The notes below the pieces were generated by a model. It was not told the DNA's origin. It made no database searches and saw only the letters and a list, made by a program, of their open reading frames with translations. From assembly GCA_947454105.1 (NCBI GenBank), contig CANGIP010000003.1, positions 1 to 64,000 of the forward strand: DNA of 64,000 nt, written 5' to 3'. The DNA comes from Actinomycetota bacterium (GTDB lineage: Bacteria; Actinomycetota; Acidimicrobiia; Acidimicrobiales; Ilumatobacteraceae). Both the position numbers and the translations under genes were made by a program. Positions within the stretch are counted from its first letter, which is position 1. Each line of letters opens with the position of its first letter. Shown here one piece after another: positions 26,268-36,414 of this stretch.

Positions 26268-27776
26268 ATGCATCTTTCGTCGTTCGTTGAAATGGTCGAA
26301 TCTGGGTTCGATGATCGTGCTCTTCTTGGTGATCAAAACCCCCGGTTAACCGGCACAGATTTTGGTTTTCTTGTTCGCCTCGGAGCGACCCAAGTTCATA
26401 ACAAGTACGCCTCGGTTATCTACATCGGCGAAAATCATCCGTTGCTTCCGGTCGCCTTGTTTGCTGCGGCCTGGGCTGGTGTTCCGTTTGTTCCCATCAA
26501 CTACCGACTTGAAGATCGTCAGTTGCGCTCATTGATCGAGCGTTATCCGAATTCATTGGTGCTGACCGATCTATCGACTGCAGCTCGTTTGGAAAGTTTG
26601 TCGCCGCTGATTTTTGATGAGTGGCTTCGTGAATTGTCAAACATTGATCTCGAAGATGTTGGGCCAATCGAGCCGGCCGAAAATGATGACGACGTAGCGG
26701 TGGTGCTGTTTACGAGTGGTACAACCTCAGAACCAAAGTCAGCATTGTTGCGACATCGCCACTTGATGGCCTATTTGTTGGGCTCCGTTGAATTTGGCAG
26801 TGCCGATGATTCAGAAGCAGTGCTGGTTTCGGTGCCGCCGTATCACGTCGCTGGCATTGCCAACATGTTGTCGAATCTCTTTTCAGGTCGTCGGCTGGTT
26901 TATTTGACAAGTTTTTCTGCTCAAGAATGGTTGTCAAAGGTTGCTGAAGAAAAAGTAACTCATGCAATGGTTGTGCCGACGATGTTGGCGCGCATTGTTG
27001 AAGAACTTGATGGTGAGGTAATGGCCACATCAACATTGCGCACTTTGTCGTACGGGGGAGCGAAAGTTTCAGAACGAGTCATTCGTCAGGCGTTGCAGGC
27101 ATTCCCGAATACTGGTTTTGTCAATGCATATGGACTCACTGAGACAGCGTCAACTATTGCAGTGCTGGGGCCAGAAGATCACCGTGAAGCTTTGTCATCT
27201 GATGATCCAATGATCCAACGACGTTTGTCATCGGTTGGTCAAGTGTTGCCAATGATTGAAATAGAGATTCGCAATGAGCATGAGCAATTGGTTGCTGCCG
27301 GAGAATCAGGCCTGATTTATCTGCGGGGCGAACAAGTTTCGGGTGAATACGCCGGCGTGAATTTGCTTGACAGCGACGGGTGGTTTTGCACACGCGATCA
27401 AGGTTCAATTGACGAGGACGGATATCTCTATATCGAGGGTCGAGTTGACGACACGATTATTCGTGGTGGTGAAAATATTGCCCCAGCCGAAATTGAAGAA
27501 GTGCTACTTGCTCAGCCTGGGGTGGCTGAGGCCTGCGTTGTGGGATTGCCAGATGACGAATGGGGTCAACGCATTGTTGCGGTCGTTGTACAGCAGGGTG
27601 GTCACATTCTTGAGCCGAATGATTTGCAAGATGCGGTGCGCAAAGTTTTGCGCGGATCGAAAACCCCAGAAGAGATCATGGTCAGAGACTCTTTGCCGCA
27701 TACTGAAACTGGCAAGATGTTGAGGCGTGTTGTGCAAAGTGAATTGCTGGCGCGCAAAGGAGGAACCACAACATGA
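26268..27776 (+). CDS. Class I AMP-binding acyl-CoA synthetase/ligase
   Basis: An ANL-superfamily adenylating enzyme (502 residues) that activates a carboxylate with ATP and transfers it to CoA. Motifs: P-loop 'VLFTSGTTSEPKSALL' (A3), 'NAYGLTETASTI' (A5), 'GWFCTRDQGSIDEDGYLYIE' (A7-A8), 'DDTIIRGGENIAPAEIEEVL', and the A10 lysine in 'ETGKMLRRV'. The substrate is not predictable; long-chain fatty acid or aromatic acid are both possible. ATG 26268 preferred over TTG 26253. Its stop overlaps the next ATG by 4 bp. Confidence 0.92.
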   Translation: MHLSSFVEMVESGFDDRALLGDQNPRLTGTDFGFLVRLGATQVHNKYASVIYIGENHPLLPVALFAAAWAGVPFVPINYRLEDRQLRSLIERYPNSLVLTDLSTAARLESLSPLIFDEWLRELSNIDLEDVGPIEPAENDDDVAVVLFTSGTTSEPKSALLRHRHLMAYLLGSVEFGSADDSEAVLVSVPPYHVAGIANMLSNLFSGRRLVYLTSFSAQEWLSKVAEEKVTHAMVVPTMLARIVEELDGEVMATSTLRTLSYGGAKVSERVIRQALQAFPNTGFVNAYGLTETASTIAVLGPEDHREALSSDDPMIQRRLSSVGQVLPMIEIEIRNEHEQLVAAGESGLIYLRGEQVSGEYAGVNLLDSDGWFCTRDQGSIDEDGYLYIEGRVDDTIIRGGENIAPAEIEEVLLAQPGVAEACVVGLPDDEWGQRIVAVVVQQGGHILEPNDLQDAVRKVLRGSKTPEEIMVRDSLPHTETGKMLRRVVQSELLARKGGTTT

Positions 27777-28081
27777 TTCTTAAGCCTGGCGCCCGACTGA
27801 TTAGTGCAGTGTGTACGGCCGAATTGATGACAGTGAAAGCACCGAAAACCGAACTTGAGGTGACGATCGGTGGTGTGGCGACGATTTCTTCGGCTGCGGC
27901 CCGCGATGCCTCAGCAGCAATTGTCGCTGGTCATGACGGTGGAACCTTGATGGGGAAGCGTTATGTCGACGAAGCAGACACGATTGAACTTCTGTGCACC
28001 AAGGCTGGCACTGGAGCAGTTGCAGTCAACGGAGAATTGTTGCAATTGAAAGAAGCAAAGGCCCTGCCAGCAAGCGACTAA
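27773..28081 (+). CDS. Conserved hypothetical protein coupled to the acyl-CoA synthetase, 102 aa
   Basis: A 102-residue soluble protein with 'LISAVCTAELMTVKAPKTEL', 'GTLMGKRYVDEADTIELLCT', and the C-terminal 'QLKEAKALPASD'. Its start overlaps the synthetase stop by four bases (ATGA), so the two are made together. I recall similar proteins beside acyl-CoA synthetases in other actinobacteria, but know no function. Two conserved-looking cysteines (in SAVCTAE and LLCTKAG) could bind metal, which is speculative. Confidence 0.65.
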   Translation: MILKPGARLISAVCTAELMTVKAPKTELEVTIGGVATISSAAARDASAAIVAGHDGGTLMGKRYVDEADTIELLCTKAGTGAVAVNGELLQLKEAKALPASD

Positions 28082-28138
28082 TGCGGCGTGTCGCGTGGCG
28101 GCACCTTGGTGCACATCGCAATGTGGCATGATAGGGAG

Positions 28139-28600
28139 ATGAAAATTTGTCGTTACCCGTTTTTGATGTCGTCGGTTGTTTTGCTTGGAGTCGCAGGTTT
28201 GTCGGCCTGTTCAAGTGACGACGGAGCCTCCTCTGTTTCACAGGCTCCTTCAACAGAAGCTTCGTCAGCAACTCCAACTGATCCTGTAAATAGCTCAGCA
28301 CCAACGAGTACCGCTAGTAAGGACACCCCTGCAACTGGTTCTCCTTCTACTGAATCGGTCACGATTGAAGTTGATGCAGATAGTGGAATCGCCGATGATG
28401 CCTCGGTGGTTGTCGGGACACCAGTCACGATTCATGTGATCTCTGAAGTTGAAGAAGAATTCCATTTACATGGTTACGACATTGAACTAGCGGGTGATGA
28501 TGTGACTTTTGAATTTGTGGCCGACAAATTGGGTGACTTTGAACTTGAATCACATGACACTGGTGAAGTGTTACTGAATTTGTCAGTCGTCGCCGACTGA
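28139..28600 (+). CDS. Cupredoxin-like lipoprotein
   Basis: A 153-residue lipoprotein. The signal peptide ends in 'GVAGLSACSS', with the lipobox Cys near residue 24, and a Ser/Thr/Pro-rich linker follows to about residue 75. The C-terminal domain 'VTIHVISEVEEEFHLHGYDI' through 'LGDFELESHDTGEVLLNLSV' resembles the cupredoxin-like domain seen in EfeO/copper-binding exported proteins, with His candidates in FHLHGYD and ESHDTGE. ATG 28139 gives a typical lipoprotein leader; an upstream in-frame ATG at 28121 is also possible. Convergent with the CocE-like gene. Confidence 0.68.
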   Translation: MKICRYPFLMSSVVLLGVAGLSACSSDDGASSVSQAPSTEASSATPTDPVNSSAPTSTASKDTPATGSPSTESVTIEVDADSGIADDASVVVGTPVTIHVISEVEEEFHLHGYDIELAGDDVTFEFVADKLGDFELESHDTGEVLLNLSVVAD

Positions 28601-28608
28601 CAAATTCA
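28575..28608. terminator. Perfect 15-bp hairpin over the stop codon of the cupredoxin lipoprotein
   Basis: Arms 28575-28589 and 28594-28608 are fully complementary (TGAATTTGTCAGTCG) with a TCGC loop. The TGA stop (28598-28600) lies in the second arm. It sits between two convergent genes (next stop at 28637). No T-tract follows on either strand, so it would be a U-less bidirectional terminator of the kind described in actinobacteria, or an mRNA-stabilising end. Confidence 0.55.
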
Positions 28609-28636
28609 ACAGCACTATTTCGCTATGAGTTGACGC

Positions 28637-30862
28637 TTACTTCTGACGGCACGGCTGGCCGCGGAGCGAACCGCATGTCGCAACTCCGGCCGGTACATCG
28701 AGGTTGGGTACGACTGAAAGTGCAATCGACGAAGGGTGTTCGGCATCGTGCCAAATGGTGACCTTCTCACCTGTACTAATTGAGCGGAACTTCCACTCGC
28801 CACGGTTGCCGCCTGGGGCGTCAACCGTGATGCGAATTTGTGAGCCTGCACGGAACGGGTGAGCGACTGGGAACATCTCGACGCGTACTGCAACTGGTTC
28901 GCCGGGAGTTAAGGGTTGGGCGTCAGCTTCAAAATGTGTATGAGCTGGTTGCAGTTCGGTGCTATTGGCCTCGTCGAGGGCGCGATGGCTTGCGCGCAAC
29001 CATCCGCTTTGTACGTAGGTTTCCGACCCATCAGGGCGAATTTCGCTGATGGTGACTTCGAGGTCGGTGTCAGCTGCATCTGATGAAATCCACAAGTCGG
29101 CAGAACCTGGACCGACGACAACGGTGTCTTCGGTGAGTGGCGCTGATGTGAATACTGCGGCCGTACCTTCGGGGTTGCGGACCCAATTCCACTGAACGTC
29201 GGCTTTCCAAATGCTGCCTTCGCCATTGAAGAAAGTTTCAGGCGTGGCACTTGGGTCGGCGGTGTATGCGGTGCTTCCAGTTTGAGCAACATCGGTCCCC
29301 AGAGTTCCGTTATCTCCGAAGTTGTAGCGAAGGGTTTGTGCTTCCGGAATTGGCCAAGCAGAAAAGTCAGCACGCCAACGATTGAGTGGAGTGCCTGGTG
29401 CCTGTCCATCGGCAGCACCTTCTTCAAAAAGGACTCGAATCGGTTTTTCGGACTCGAATGTTTTCAAGGCCTCTTCGTACGTTTTTCCAACGAAACGATT
29501 CTCTTGAACAATTGGAGTCGCGACTCCAAAAATTGAAGGAGTCAAAACCATGGCGATCACGCTGGCGGCAGTGAGATCGGGAACTTTTTTCGCGACATAG
29601 AGACTGAGGAACTCTGCGTAACGTGGGAACACCGCTGGTCCAAGTGACTCGGTGTGTAAACCATTGACCAACGTGGTGTACACGTGGGGTGAACTGGTGA
29701 ATTTATTAATGAAAGCGGGGAAGTGGCCGCCGGTCTGTTCGTCCTGCCATGCTCCTGCCAAGAACACCGGAACGTTGATTTTTCCGACAAGTAGCGACGG
29801 ATTAATCTCGTCACCAACTTCACTGCTGTAGTACTGGTTGGCATCAATCTCTGACACGAGGTCGGGGTTTTGTAAACGCAGCTTCTGATTATCGGCACAA
29901 ATCTTGTCGCCAGAATCTGCCATTTTCTTCGACCAGTCCTGACCGTAGATCGCGGCGCTGTCCATACGTTCTTGAGTCCACTTCACTGCAAAGCCGGTGT
30001 TCAAAATTCCACCGGGGTACAACGTGCTGCGGTAGCTGTCATCAATCACCGATAGAGGAGTAATTGCAGCCAAGCTTGGCGGTTGGGTAGACGCGACAAA
30101 CAGCTGGCTAATACCTGGGTAGCTAATGCCAACCATGCCGACCTTGTTGTTGAGAACCCAAGGCTGGGCAGCGACGGCTTCAATCGCGTCATAGCCATCG
30201 AGTAGTTGCGATTCTTCAAAAAACCGATATGAGCCACCCGAACAACCAGTACCACGCATGTTGACAGCAACGTAGGCGAAGCCCATGTTGGTGTAGATCT
30301 GACCAAAAGTTGTTTCATCAGGATTACTTGGTGCGTAGCCCGAGTACTCAATGACGGTTGGATATGGACCATCTTCAACTTTTCCAGGAAGCAACACATT
30401 GATCGAAAGCGTGGTGCCATCGCGAGTTGTTAAGTATCCAAAACCAGGAGCAGGAAGTTCTTGGTCGGCATAAAAGCTTTGGTCGGGAATGAACGTGGCG
30501 TCGTAGACAACGACTTCGGCGCTGGCAGCTGACATGTCTGTGTTGATGACTTTGTATAAACCAACCTCAAGATTGCGAGCCAAGAACGAACCCTGTTCAT
30601 CGGTAGTCCCCTCGGCGGCAATCGTGCCGTCTTGGGCTTGAATCTGCAGATCTGTGCCGGGTTCGGCATCGATGACCGCAATCTGATGGGCGCCTGGACG
30701 AACCGTATAAGTGGCGAGTGGAAGTGGGGCCAGCGTCGTTGTCGCAACGGTGGTTGGCGCATCGGTGGTAGCCGAATCGCTGTTGCTTGAACAGGCAACG
30801 AGCGTGATGACCGTGGCAAAAGCGACGGAAGACGCGTAAATACGACGAACGGTGAATGACAT
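28637..30862 (-). CDS. CocE/NonD family lipoprotein hydrolase (X-Pro dipeptidyl-peptidase type)
   Basis: A 741-residue exported alpha/beta hydrolase. The signal has 'VAFATVITLVACSSNSDS', so it is likely a lipoprotein. A short beta domain precedes the catalytic domain with 'IEYSGYAPSNPDETTFGQIY', 'NMRGTGCSGGSY', and the nucleophile motif 'VGMVGISYPGISQL'. 'NGLHTESLGP' may supply the His. The C-terminal jelly-roll is the X-Pro dipeptidyl-peptidase C-domain ('ADLWISSDAADTDLEVTISE', 'RIEMFPVAHPFRAGSQIRI'-like). ATG 30862 has GGAGGA upstream. Substrate (ester or peptide) unknown. Confidence 0.87.
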   Translation of the reverse strand: MSFTVRRIYASSVAFATVITLVACSSNSDSATTDAPTTVATTTLAPLPLATYTVRPGAHQIAVIDAEPGTDLQIQAQDGTIAAEGTTDEQGSFLARNLEVGLYKVINTDMSAASAEVVVYDATFIPDQSFYADQELPAPGFGYLTTRDGTTLSINVLLPGKVEDGPYPTVIEYSGYAPSNPDETTFGQIYTNMGFAYVAVNMRGTGCSGGSYRFFEESQLLDGYDAIEAVAAQPWVLNNKVGMVGISYPGISQLFVASTQPPSLAAITPLSVIDDSYRSTLYPGGILNTGFAVKWTQERMDSAAIYGQDWSKKMADSGDKICADNQKLRLQNPDLVSEIDANQYYSSEVGDEINPSLLVGKINVPVFLAGAWQDEQTGGHFPAFINKFTSSPHVYTTLVNGLHTESLGPAVFPRYAEFLSLYVAKKVPDLTAASVIAMVLTPSIFGVATPIVQENRFVGKTYEEALKTFESEKPIRVLFEEGAADGQAPGTPLNRWRADFSAWPIPEAQTLRYNFGDNGTLGTDVAQTGSTAYTADPSATPETFFNGEGSIWKADVQWNWVRNPEGTAAVFTSAPLTEDTVVVGPGSADLWISSDAADTDLEVTISEIRPDGSETYVQSGWLRASHRALDEANSTELQPAHTHFEADAQPLTPGEPVAVRVEMFPVAHPFRAGSQIRITVDAPGGNRGEWKFRSISTGEKVTIWHDAEHPSSIALSVVPNLDVPAGVATCGSLRGQPCRQK

Positions 30863-30922
30863 TGGTTCCTCCCCAGGTAACTCATTCGACCTTAGAGGGT
30901 CGATATCGGGCACAATGGTGTC

Positions 30923-32044
30923 GTGGCTCAAGAAAAGATCGTGACCCCAGACCGCAACTTGATGATTGGCGATGTTGGCCGACTTGTAGAAATTGAGTCA
31001 CCATCGTTTGATATTGAGGCGCTCACTAAGAGTGCGAATGAATTGGCTTTCATACTTGAACAACGATTGGGCTCGAAAGCAACAATCGTTGATTGTGTTG
31101 CCGGTCCGCATGTGCATTGGGTTGGCGGCGGAACTCCAAAAGTTCTCATTGTTGGTCACCATGACACGGTGTTCCCGAAAGGAGCGCTGGCCGCTCGGCC
31201 ATTTACGGTTGATGGAGACAAAGCAACAGGCCCAGGAATTTTTGATATGAAGGCCGGGATCGTGCAAGCGATTCACGGCGTTGCGGCACTCGCTGACAAA
31301 TCAGGTGTTGAGATTTTGATCACTTCCGATGAAGAAGTTGGTTCGGTGCACTCGCGCGATTTGATTATTGAACGAGCAAAGGCTTGCGGTGCCGTTTTGG
31401 TCTTAGAACCAAGTGCAGACGGTGGGGCTTTAAAGACGGCGCGCAAGGGGACCGGCACGTTTGAATTGCATGTTCATGGCCGAGCATCTCACGCGGGTCT
31501 CGAACCTGAAAAAGGTGTGAACGCACTCGTTGAGGCATCATCACAAATTCTTCGAATCAATACGTTTGGAAACGCCGAGCTTGGAACAACTGTGACTCCA
31601 ACGGTTGCGGAAGTTGGGACGGCTGACAATGTGGTGCCGGCACTTGCGAAGATTTCAATTGATGTGCGCGTTGTTGAAGCGGCCGAACGCGAACGTGTTG
31701 ATGGACTCATGAATTCTTTGGCAGCTGAAAATCCGCAAGCGCGACTCGAAATCAAGGGTGGCTTTAATCGCCCACCGATGCCTCCGACGGCGTCGACGTG
31801 GTTGTTCCCGATGGCCGTTGAAGTAGCACGAGAACTGGGCTTGCCCGAATTGGAAGGTGTCGCAGTGGGCGGTGGGTCTGATGGCAACTTCACTGCTGCT
31901 GCTGGTGTGGCGACGCTCGATGGGCTTGGCGCAGTTGGTGGAGGAGCACATGCTGATCACGAGTGGATCGATGTAAGTCAAATGCCGAGCCGAGCTGTGC
32001 TGATCGCCGGCCTCGTCTCGCGCCTCCAACAAAACCGGCAATAA
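30923..32044 (+). CDS. M20 family metallopeptidase (carboxypeptidase G2-like)
   Basis: A 373-residue zinc-dependent exopeptidase or deacylase. Zn-ligand regions: 'LIVGHHDTVFPKG' (His and Asp), 'GPGIFDMKAGIVQAI', 'LITSDEEVGSVHSR' (catalytic Glu) and 'GAVGGGAHADHEWIDVSQMP' (His). The dimerisation domain is 'GTFELHVHGRASHAGLEPEK'. The layout fits glutamate carboxypeptidase/ArgE-DapE relatives; substrate unknown. Start is GTG 30923. Convergent with argG, with a long inverted repeat in the gap. Confidence 0.9.
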   Translation: MAQEKIVTPDRNLMIGDVGRLVEIESPSFDIEALTKSANELAFILEQRLGSKATIVDCVAGPHVHWVGGGTPKVLIVGHHDTVFPKGALAARPFTVDGDKATGPGIFDMKAGIVQAIHGVAALADKSGVEILITSDEEVGSVHSRDLIIERAKACGAVLVLEPSADGGALKTARKGTGTFELHVHGRASHAGLEPEKGVNALVEASSQILRINTFGNAELGTTVTPTVAEVGTADNVVPALAKISIDVRVVEAAERERVDGLMNSLAAENPQARLEIKGGFNRPPMPPTASTWLFPMAVEVARELGLPELEGVAVGGGSDGNFTAAAGVATLDGLGAVGGGAHADHEWIDVSQMPSRAVLIAGLVSRLQQNRQ

Positions 32045-32048
32045 CTCA

Positions 32049-32097
32049 CCACTTTGGAAGATAGTTACCGCCTAGCGGCAGGCAAATTCCAAAGTGG
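32049..32097. terminator. Long inverted repeat between convergent M20 and argG genes
   Basis: Arms CCACTTTGGAA (32049-32059) and TTCCAAAGTGG (32087-32097) are a perfect 11-bp match around a 27-nt loop. The loop contains its own small hairpin (CCGC-CTA-GCGG, 32068-32078). No T-tract. Position between two stops (32044 and 32115) suggests a bidirectional, U-less terminator. Confidence 0.5.
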
Positions 32098-32114
32098 CGG
32101 AAAATAGGTGGGGG

Positions 32115-33470
<1,356 letters not shown>

Positions 33471-33506
33471 TCAGGTGACTGTTAGGTGGCATATCGTGGG
33501 TAGTGC

Positions 33507-34007
33507 ATGAATATTGCCATGAACATTGATGGCGGCATACACGAGATTCCGTTGCCGTCGCTCGCGGGCCGATTGTGGTTATGCGGCAAACATTTCATCG
33601 GACCTGATCCTGAGCGAGTATTGGAGAGCGTGAGTGCTGACCATGTGGTGTGCCTAGTTCACGAACGCGAATTGCGAGATCGATATGACGGCTATATCAC
33701 CTGGCTGCAATCGACAGATCGCGCGACGTGGTATCCCATTTACGACTTATCATCGCCGCCGATCGCAGAAATATTGCCGTTGTATCAGGGGGTTGTTGAT
33801 CGCTTGAGTCGAAATGAATCAGTGATCGTGCATTGCGCGGCCGGCATTGGACGGGCGGGCACCTTGGCAGTCGCTGTTTGTCAACTGACGGGTATGCCAC
33901 TGGAAGAAGCACTTCAGCATGTTCGCAAACATCGACCAGGAGCTGGTCCTGAGGCTGGTAGTCAGTTAGACGCAGTGATTGCGCTGGAAGAATCGCTGAG
34001 TCGGTAG
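33507..34007 (+). CDS. Dual-specificity/tyrosine protein phosphatase
   Basis: A 166-residue cysteine phosphatase. The P-loop 'VIVHCAAGIGRAGT' (HCxxGxxRxGT) is intact at about residues 108-121. An upstream WPD-like loop is 'WYPIYDLSSPP'. The N-terminus 'GGIHEIPLPSLAGRLWLCGK' resembles bacterial DSPc proteins. It probably dephosphorylates protein Tyr/Ser/Thr or a small phosphate ester. TATCGT lies 9 nt before ATG 33507. Its last 46 bases overlap the convergent membrane-protein gene. Confidence 0.85.
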   Translation: MNIAMNIDGGIHEIPLPSLAGRLWLCGKHFIGPDPERVLESVSADHVVCLVHERELRDRYDGYITWLQSTDRATWYPIYDLSSPPIAEILPLYQGVVDRLSRNESVIVHCAAGIGRAGTLAVAVCQLTGMPLEEALQHVRKHRPGAGPEAGSQLDAVIALEESLSR

Positions 34008-34471
34008 CGACCAGCAAAAGCCCCAGCGGTCAGGCACAATCCGGAAATCGCGAGAATCAAAGTAACAACAGCACTCCCCGGCGTGTTGTGGCGGTCAATT
34101 GCGGCAAGCACGACGAGAATGACCGTGGGAATTATTGAGATGTAGCAGACGTGAGGTCCATGAAAGAGCGACCATAAGGCTGTTGCCATTAAAGGGAAGC
34201 ACGACGCCAACACGAAAAAAGTCAAGGTCGCCGCATTCCAGCGTTGGTCATCGAGCCAAATGACGGGTCGACCGATCATTTGCGATGAAGCCCCTACGCA
34301 AATGAGAGCGAACAAATTGAGCAACCAGCCGAGCGCGATGACTCGGCCCCATGCCCGAGTCAAGCGGTACTGCTGACCTGCATCAGGGAAAAATGTGAAA
34401 GCCACTGTTTCGGTTGGCCGATTGTGAGAGTCATGCTCTAGATAATCCTGATGCTTGATTTCGCTCACCAC
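33962..34471 (-). CDS. Hypothetical four-span membrane protein
   Basis: A 169-residue protein with about four hydrophobic segments ('VIALGWLLNLFALICVGAS', 'LTFFVLASCFPLMATALW', 'CYISIIPTVILVVLAAI', 'VVTLILAISGLCLTAGAF'). The cytosolic N-terminus is about 45 residues. No motif was recognised. Its 3' end overlaps the phosphatase gene by 46 bp in antisense, an unusually long convergent overlap for this window. Start GTG 34471 is uncertain. Confidence 0.6.
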   Translation of the reverse strand: MVSEIKHQDYLEHDSHNRPTETVAFTFFPDAGQQYRLTRAWGRVIALGWLLNLFALICVGASSQMIGRPVIWLDDQRWNAATLTFFVLASCFPLMATALWSLFHGPHVCYISIIPTVILVVLAAIDRHNTPGSAVVTLILAISGLCLTAGAFAGRYRLSDSSSAITASN

Positions 34472-34521
34472 GCCAACTTACCCGAAGTACATGGTGCACA
34501 AACAGGCGATAACTTGCTGTT

Positions 34522-35283
34522 GTGGTCACAGAATCGGCGATTCCCCATTTTCAGAAACTCTCGTTCTTCTTTCCCATGTGGAACGAAGAGGAATACATTG
34601 GCCGCACCTTGTCGGCGGCGCACGAAGCTGGACGCTCATTAATCAATATTGGCGAGATTGCTGACTATGAAATTTTGATCATTGATGATGCATCGACTGA
34701 TTCGACTCCTCAACTAGCCGACGAAGCTGCGGCAAACGATTCACGCGTTCGAGTCGTTCACCATCCAAAGAATCGTAAACTCGGTGGCTCGATTAAAACT
34801 GGCTTTGCCAATGTGACTGGCGATTTGGTTTTGTATACCGACGCCGACCTGCCATTTGACATGGTTGAACTGCAAAAGGCCTGTCGCCTCATGCGTCAAT
34901 ACGAAGCCGATGTCATCAGCGCTTATCGGCTCGACCGAACGGGAGAAGGCTATGTACGAACGGTGTATTCGTTTTTCTACAATGCCCTCGTCCGTATTTT
35001 CTTTGGCCTCAAAATGCGCGACGTCAACTTTGCCTTCAAGTTGTGTCGTGGTCGGATTTTTGAACACATTTCATTAAAGAGCGAAGGCTCCTTTATTGAT
35101 GCTGAATTGGTGATTCGAGCGAACAAACTCGGGTACCACATAGTTCAGTTTGGCGTGGACTACTTCCCCCGTACCAGAGGTGTTTCGACGTTGTCCTCGC
35201 CAAGCGTGATTGTCAAGATTCTCCGAGAAATGCGGGAATTACGCCGAGAGCTGCGGGCCATTGAGCCCATCGTCACTCGGTAA
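34522..35283 (+). CDS. Glycosyltransferase family 2 (dolichol-phosphate-mannose synthase-like)
   Basis: A 253-residue GT-A enzyme that transfers sugar from a nucleotide donor, probably to a lipid or glycan acceptor. Motifs: 'LSFFFPMWNEEEYIGRTLSA', 'YEILIIDDASTDSTPQLADE', and the DxD region 'LVLYTDADLPFDMVEL'. 'VNFAFKLCRGRIFEHISLKS' and the following 'GSFIDAELVIRA' are typical of DPM/GtrB-like enzymes. No C-terminal membrane spans are seen. Start GTG 34522 with TAACTT 6 nt before it. Confidence 0.88.
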   Translation: MVTESAIPHFQKLSFFFPMWNEEEYIGRTLSAAHEAGRSLINIGEIADYEILIIDDASTDSTPQLADEAAANDSRVRVVHHPKNRKLGGSIKTGFANVTGDLVLYTDADLPFDMVELQKACRLMRQYEADVISAYRLDRTGEGYVRTVYSFFYNALVRIFFGLKMRDVNFAFKLCRGRIFEHISLKSEGSFIDAELVIRANKLGYHIVQFGVDYFPRTRGVSTLSSPSVIVKILREMRELRRELRAIEPIVTR

Positions 35284-35322
35284 CAGGTTTGCCTGACGTG
35301 ACCAGCGATATCCTTCACATCC

Positions 35323-36414
35323 GTGGCTAGTCAACAGCGCCCTCAACGATCGAGTTCGATTCGTACCCGTTCGTCGGCGATGCAGCAATGGACGCCGGCA
35401 ATCGCAGCAGCAGCAATTTTGTCGGCTGTGGTGTTGGTCGGAGTTCTGGCATCAAAAGACTCCGCATCGACTGACGGCGCAAATGAGTCAACGACAACGA
35501 TCGCTCAAATAGTGACTCCATCGTCAACAGCCCCGGTCACAAAGTTGCCATTGACGCAAACCTACGGTCGAGGTGCCGCTGGCCCAGAAATCAAACTGAT
35601 TCAAGATCGTCTCATTGAATTGAAATTTGATCCAGGTGTTGCTGACGGAGCGTTCGGAGAACGCACACAACAGGCGGTGTGGGCTTTTGAGAAATTGGTG
35701 ATGGGTGTTCCGCGTGATCAAGTAACTGGCAAGGTGACACCCGAAATGTGGAGTCGCATGCAAGACCCGTTATTGATTTTGCCTCGTCGGCCCGATTCAA
35801 CTCCGAACCACACCGAAATCTATTTGCCGGAGCAAGTTCTGATTGTTTTTCATGCTGATTCTCCCGTGCTGATCACACATATTGCATCTGGAACAAACGA
35901 AGAGTGGTGTGAAGAAGTCACGATTTCGCCAGGTGAACAAGACAACGAAACTGGAACCGAGCCGATTAAGAAAGGTGTTTGCGGATTGTCGTGGACTCCT
36001 GGAGGCGTCTACAAGTTTTATCGCATGGTGGTTGGTCGGCGCGAAAGTCAACTGGGCGGCATGTACAACCCGGTGTATTTCAATAAAGGAATTGCCGTTC
36101 ACGGCGCCAAAGAAGTTCCCGATCATCCCGCTTCACACGGATGCATCCGCATACCTATGCATATCTCGGACTATTTCCAGTCGCTCGTCGCCAAAGGCGA
36201 TCAAGTATTCGTTTTTGATGGAGTGAAAGAGCCAGAGGCTTACGGAGCGCAACCCCCGCGATTTAATTGGGTTGACCCAAGTTACACGACGACAACAACA
36301 ACAGTTGCGCCAGTCATCACAGGGCCACCGTCGACAATTGCACCTGTTACGACGCCTGTCACGACAACGACAACGAGCACGACGACGACATTAGCGCCAG
36401 TGCCGGCAGCTTAG
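35323..36414 (+). CDS. L,D-transpeptidase (YkuD) with peptidoglycan-binding domain
   Basis: A 363-residue membrane-anchored cell-wall enzyme that makes 3-3 peptide cross-links. One membrane span ('WTPAIAAAAILSAVVLVGVL', about 23-42), a Thr/Ser-rich linker, and a PG_binding_1 domain ('GAAGPEIKLIQDRLIELKFD', about 85-140) lead into the YkuD domain. The active site is 'HGAKEVPDHPASHGCIRIPM' with catalytic His and Cys (SHGCIR). The tail is a low-complexity Thr/Pro run. TATCCT lies 8 nt before GTG 35323. Its stop overlaps the convergent metallopeptidase stop by 4 bp. Confidence 0.92.
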   Translation: MASQQRPQRSSSIRTRSSAMQQWTPAIAAAAILSAVVLVGVLASKDSASTDGANESTTTIAQIVTPSSTAPVTKLPLTQTYGRGAAGPEIKLIQDRLIELKFDPGVADGAFGERTQQAVWAFEKLVMGVPRDQVTGKVTPEMWSRMQDPLLILPRRPDSTPNHTEIYLPEQVLIVFHADSPVLITHIASGTNEEWCEEVTISPGEQDNETGTEPIKKGVCGLSWTPGGVYKFYRMVVGRRESQLGGMYNPVYFNKGIAVHGAKEVPDHPASHGCIRIPMHISDYFQSLVAKGDQVFVFDGVKEPEAYGAQPPRFNWVDPSYTTTTTTVAPVITGPPSTIAPVTTPVTTTTTSTTTTLAPVPAA

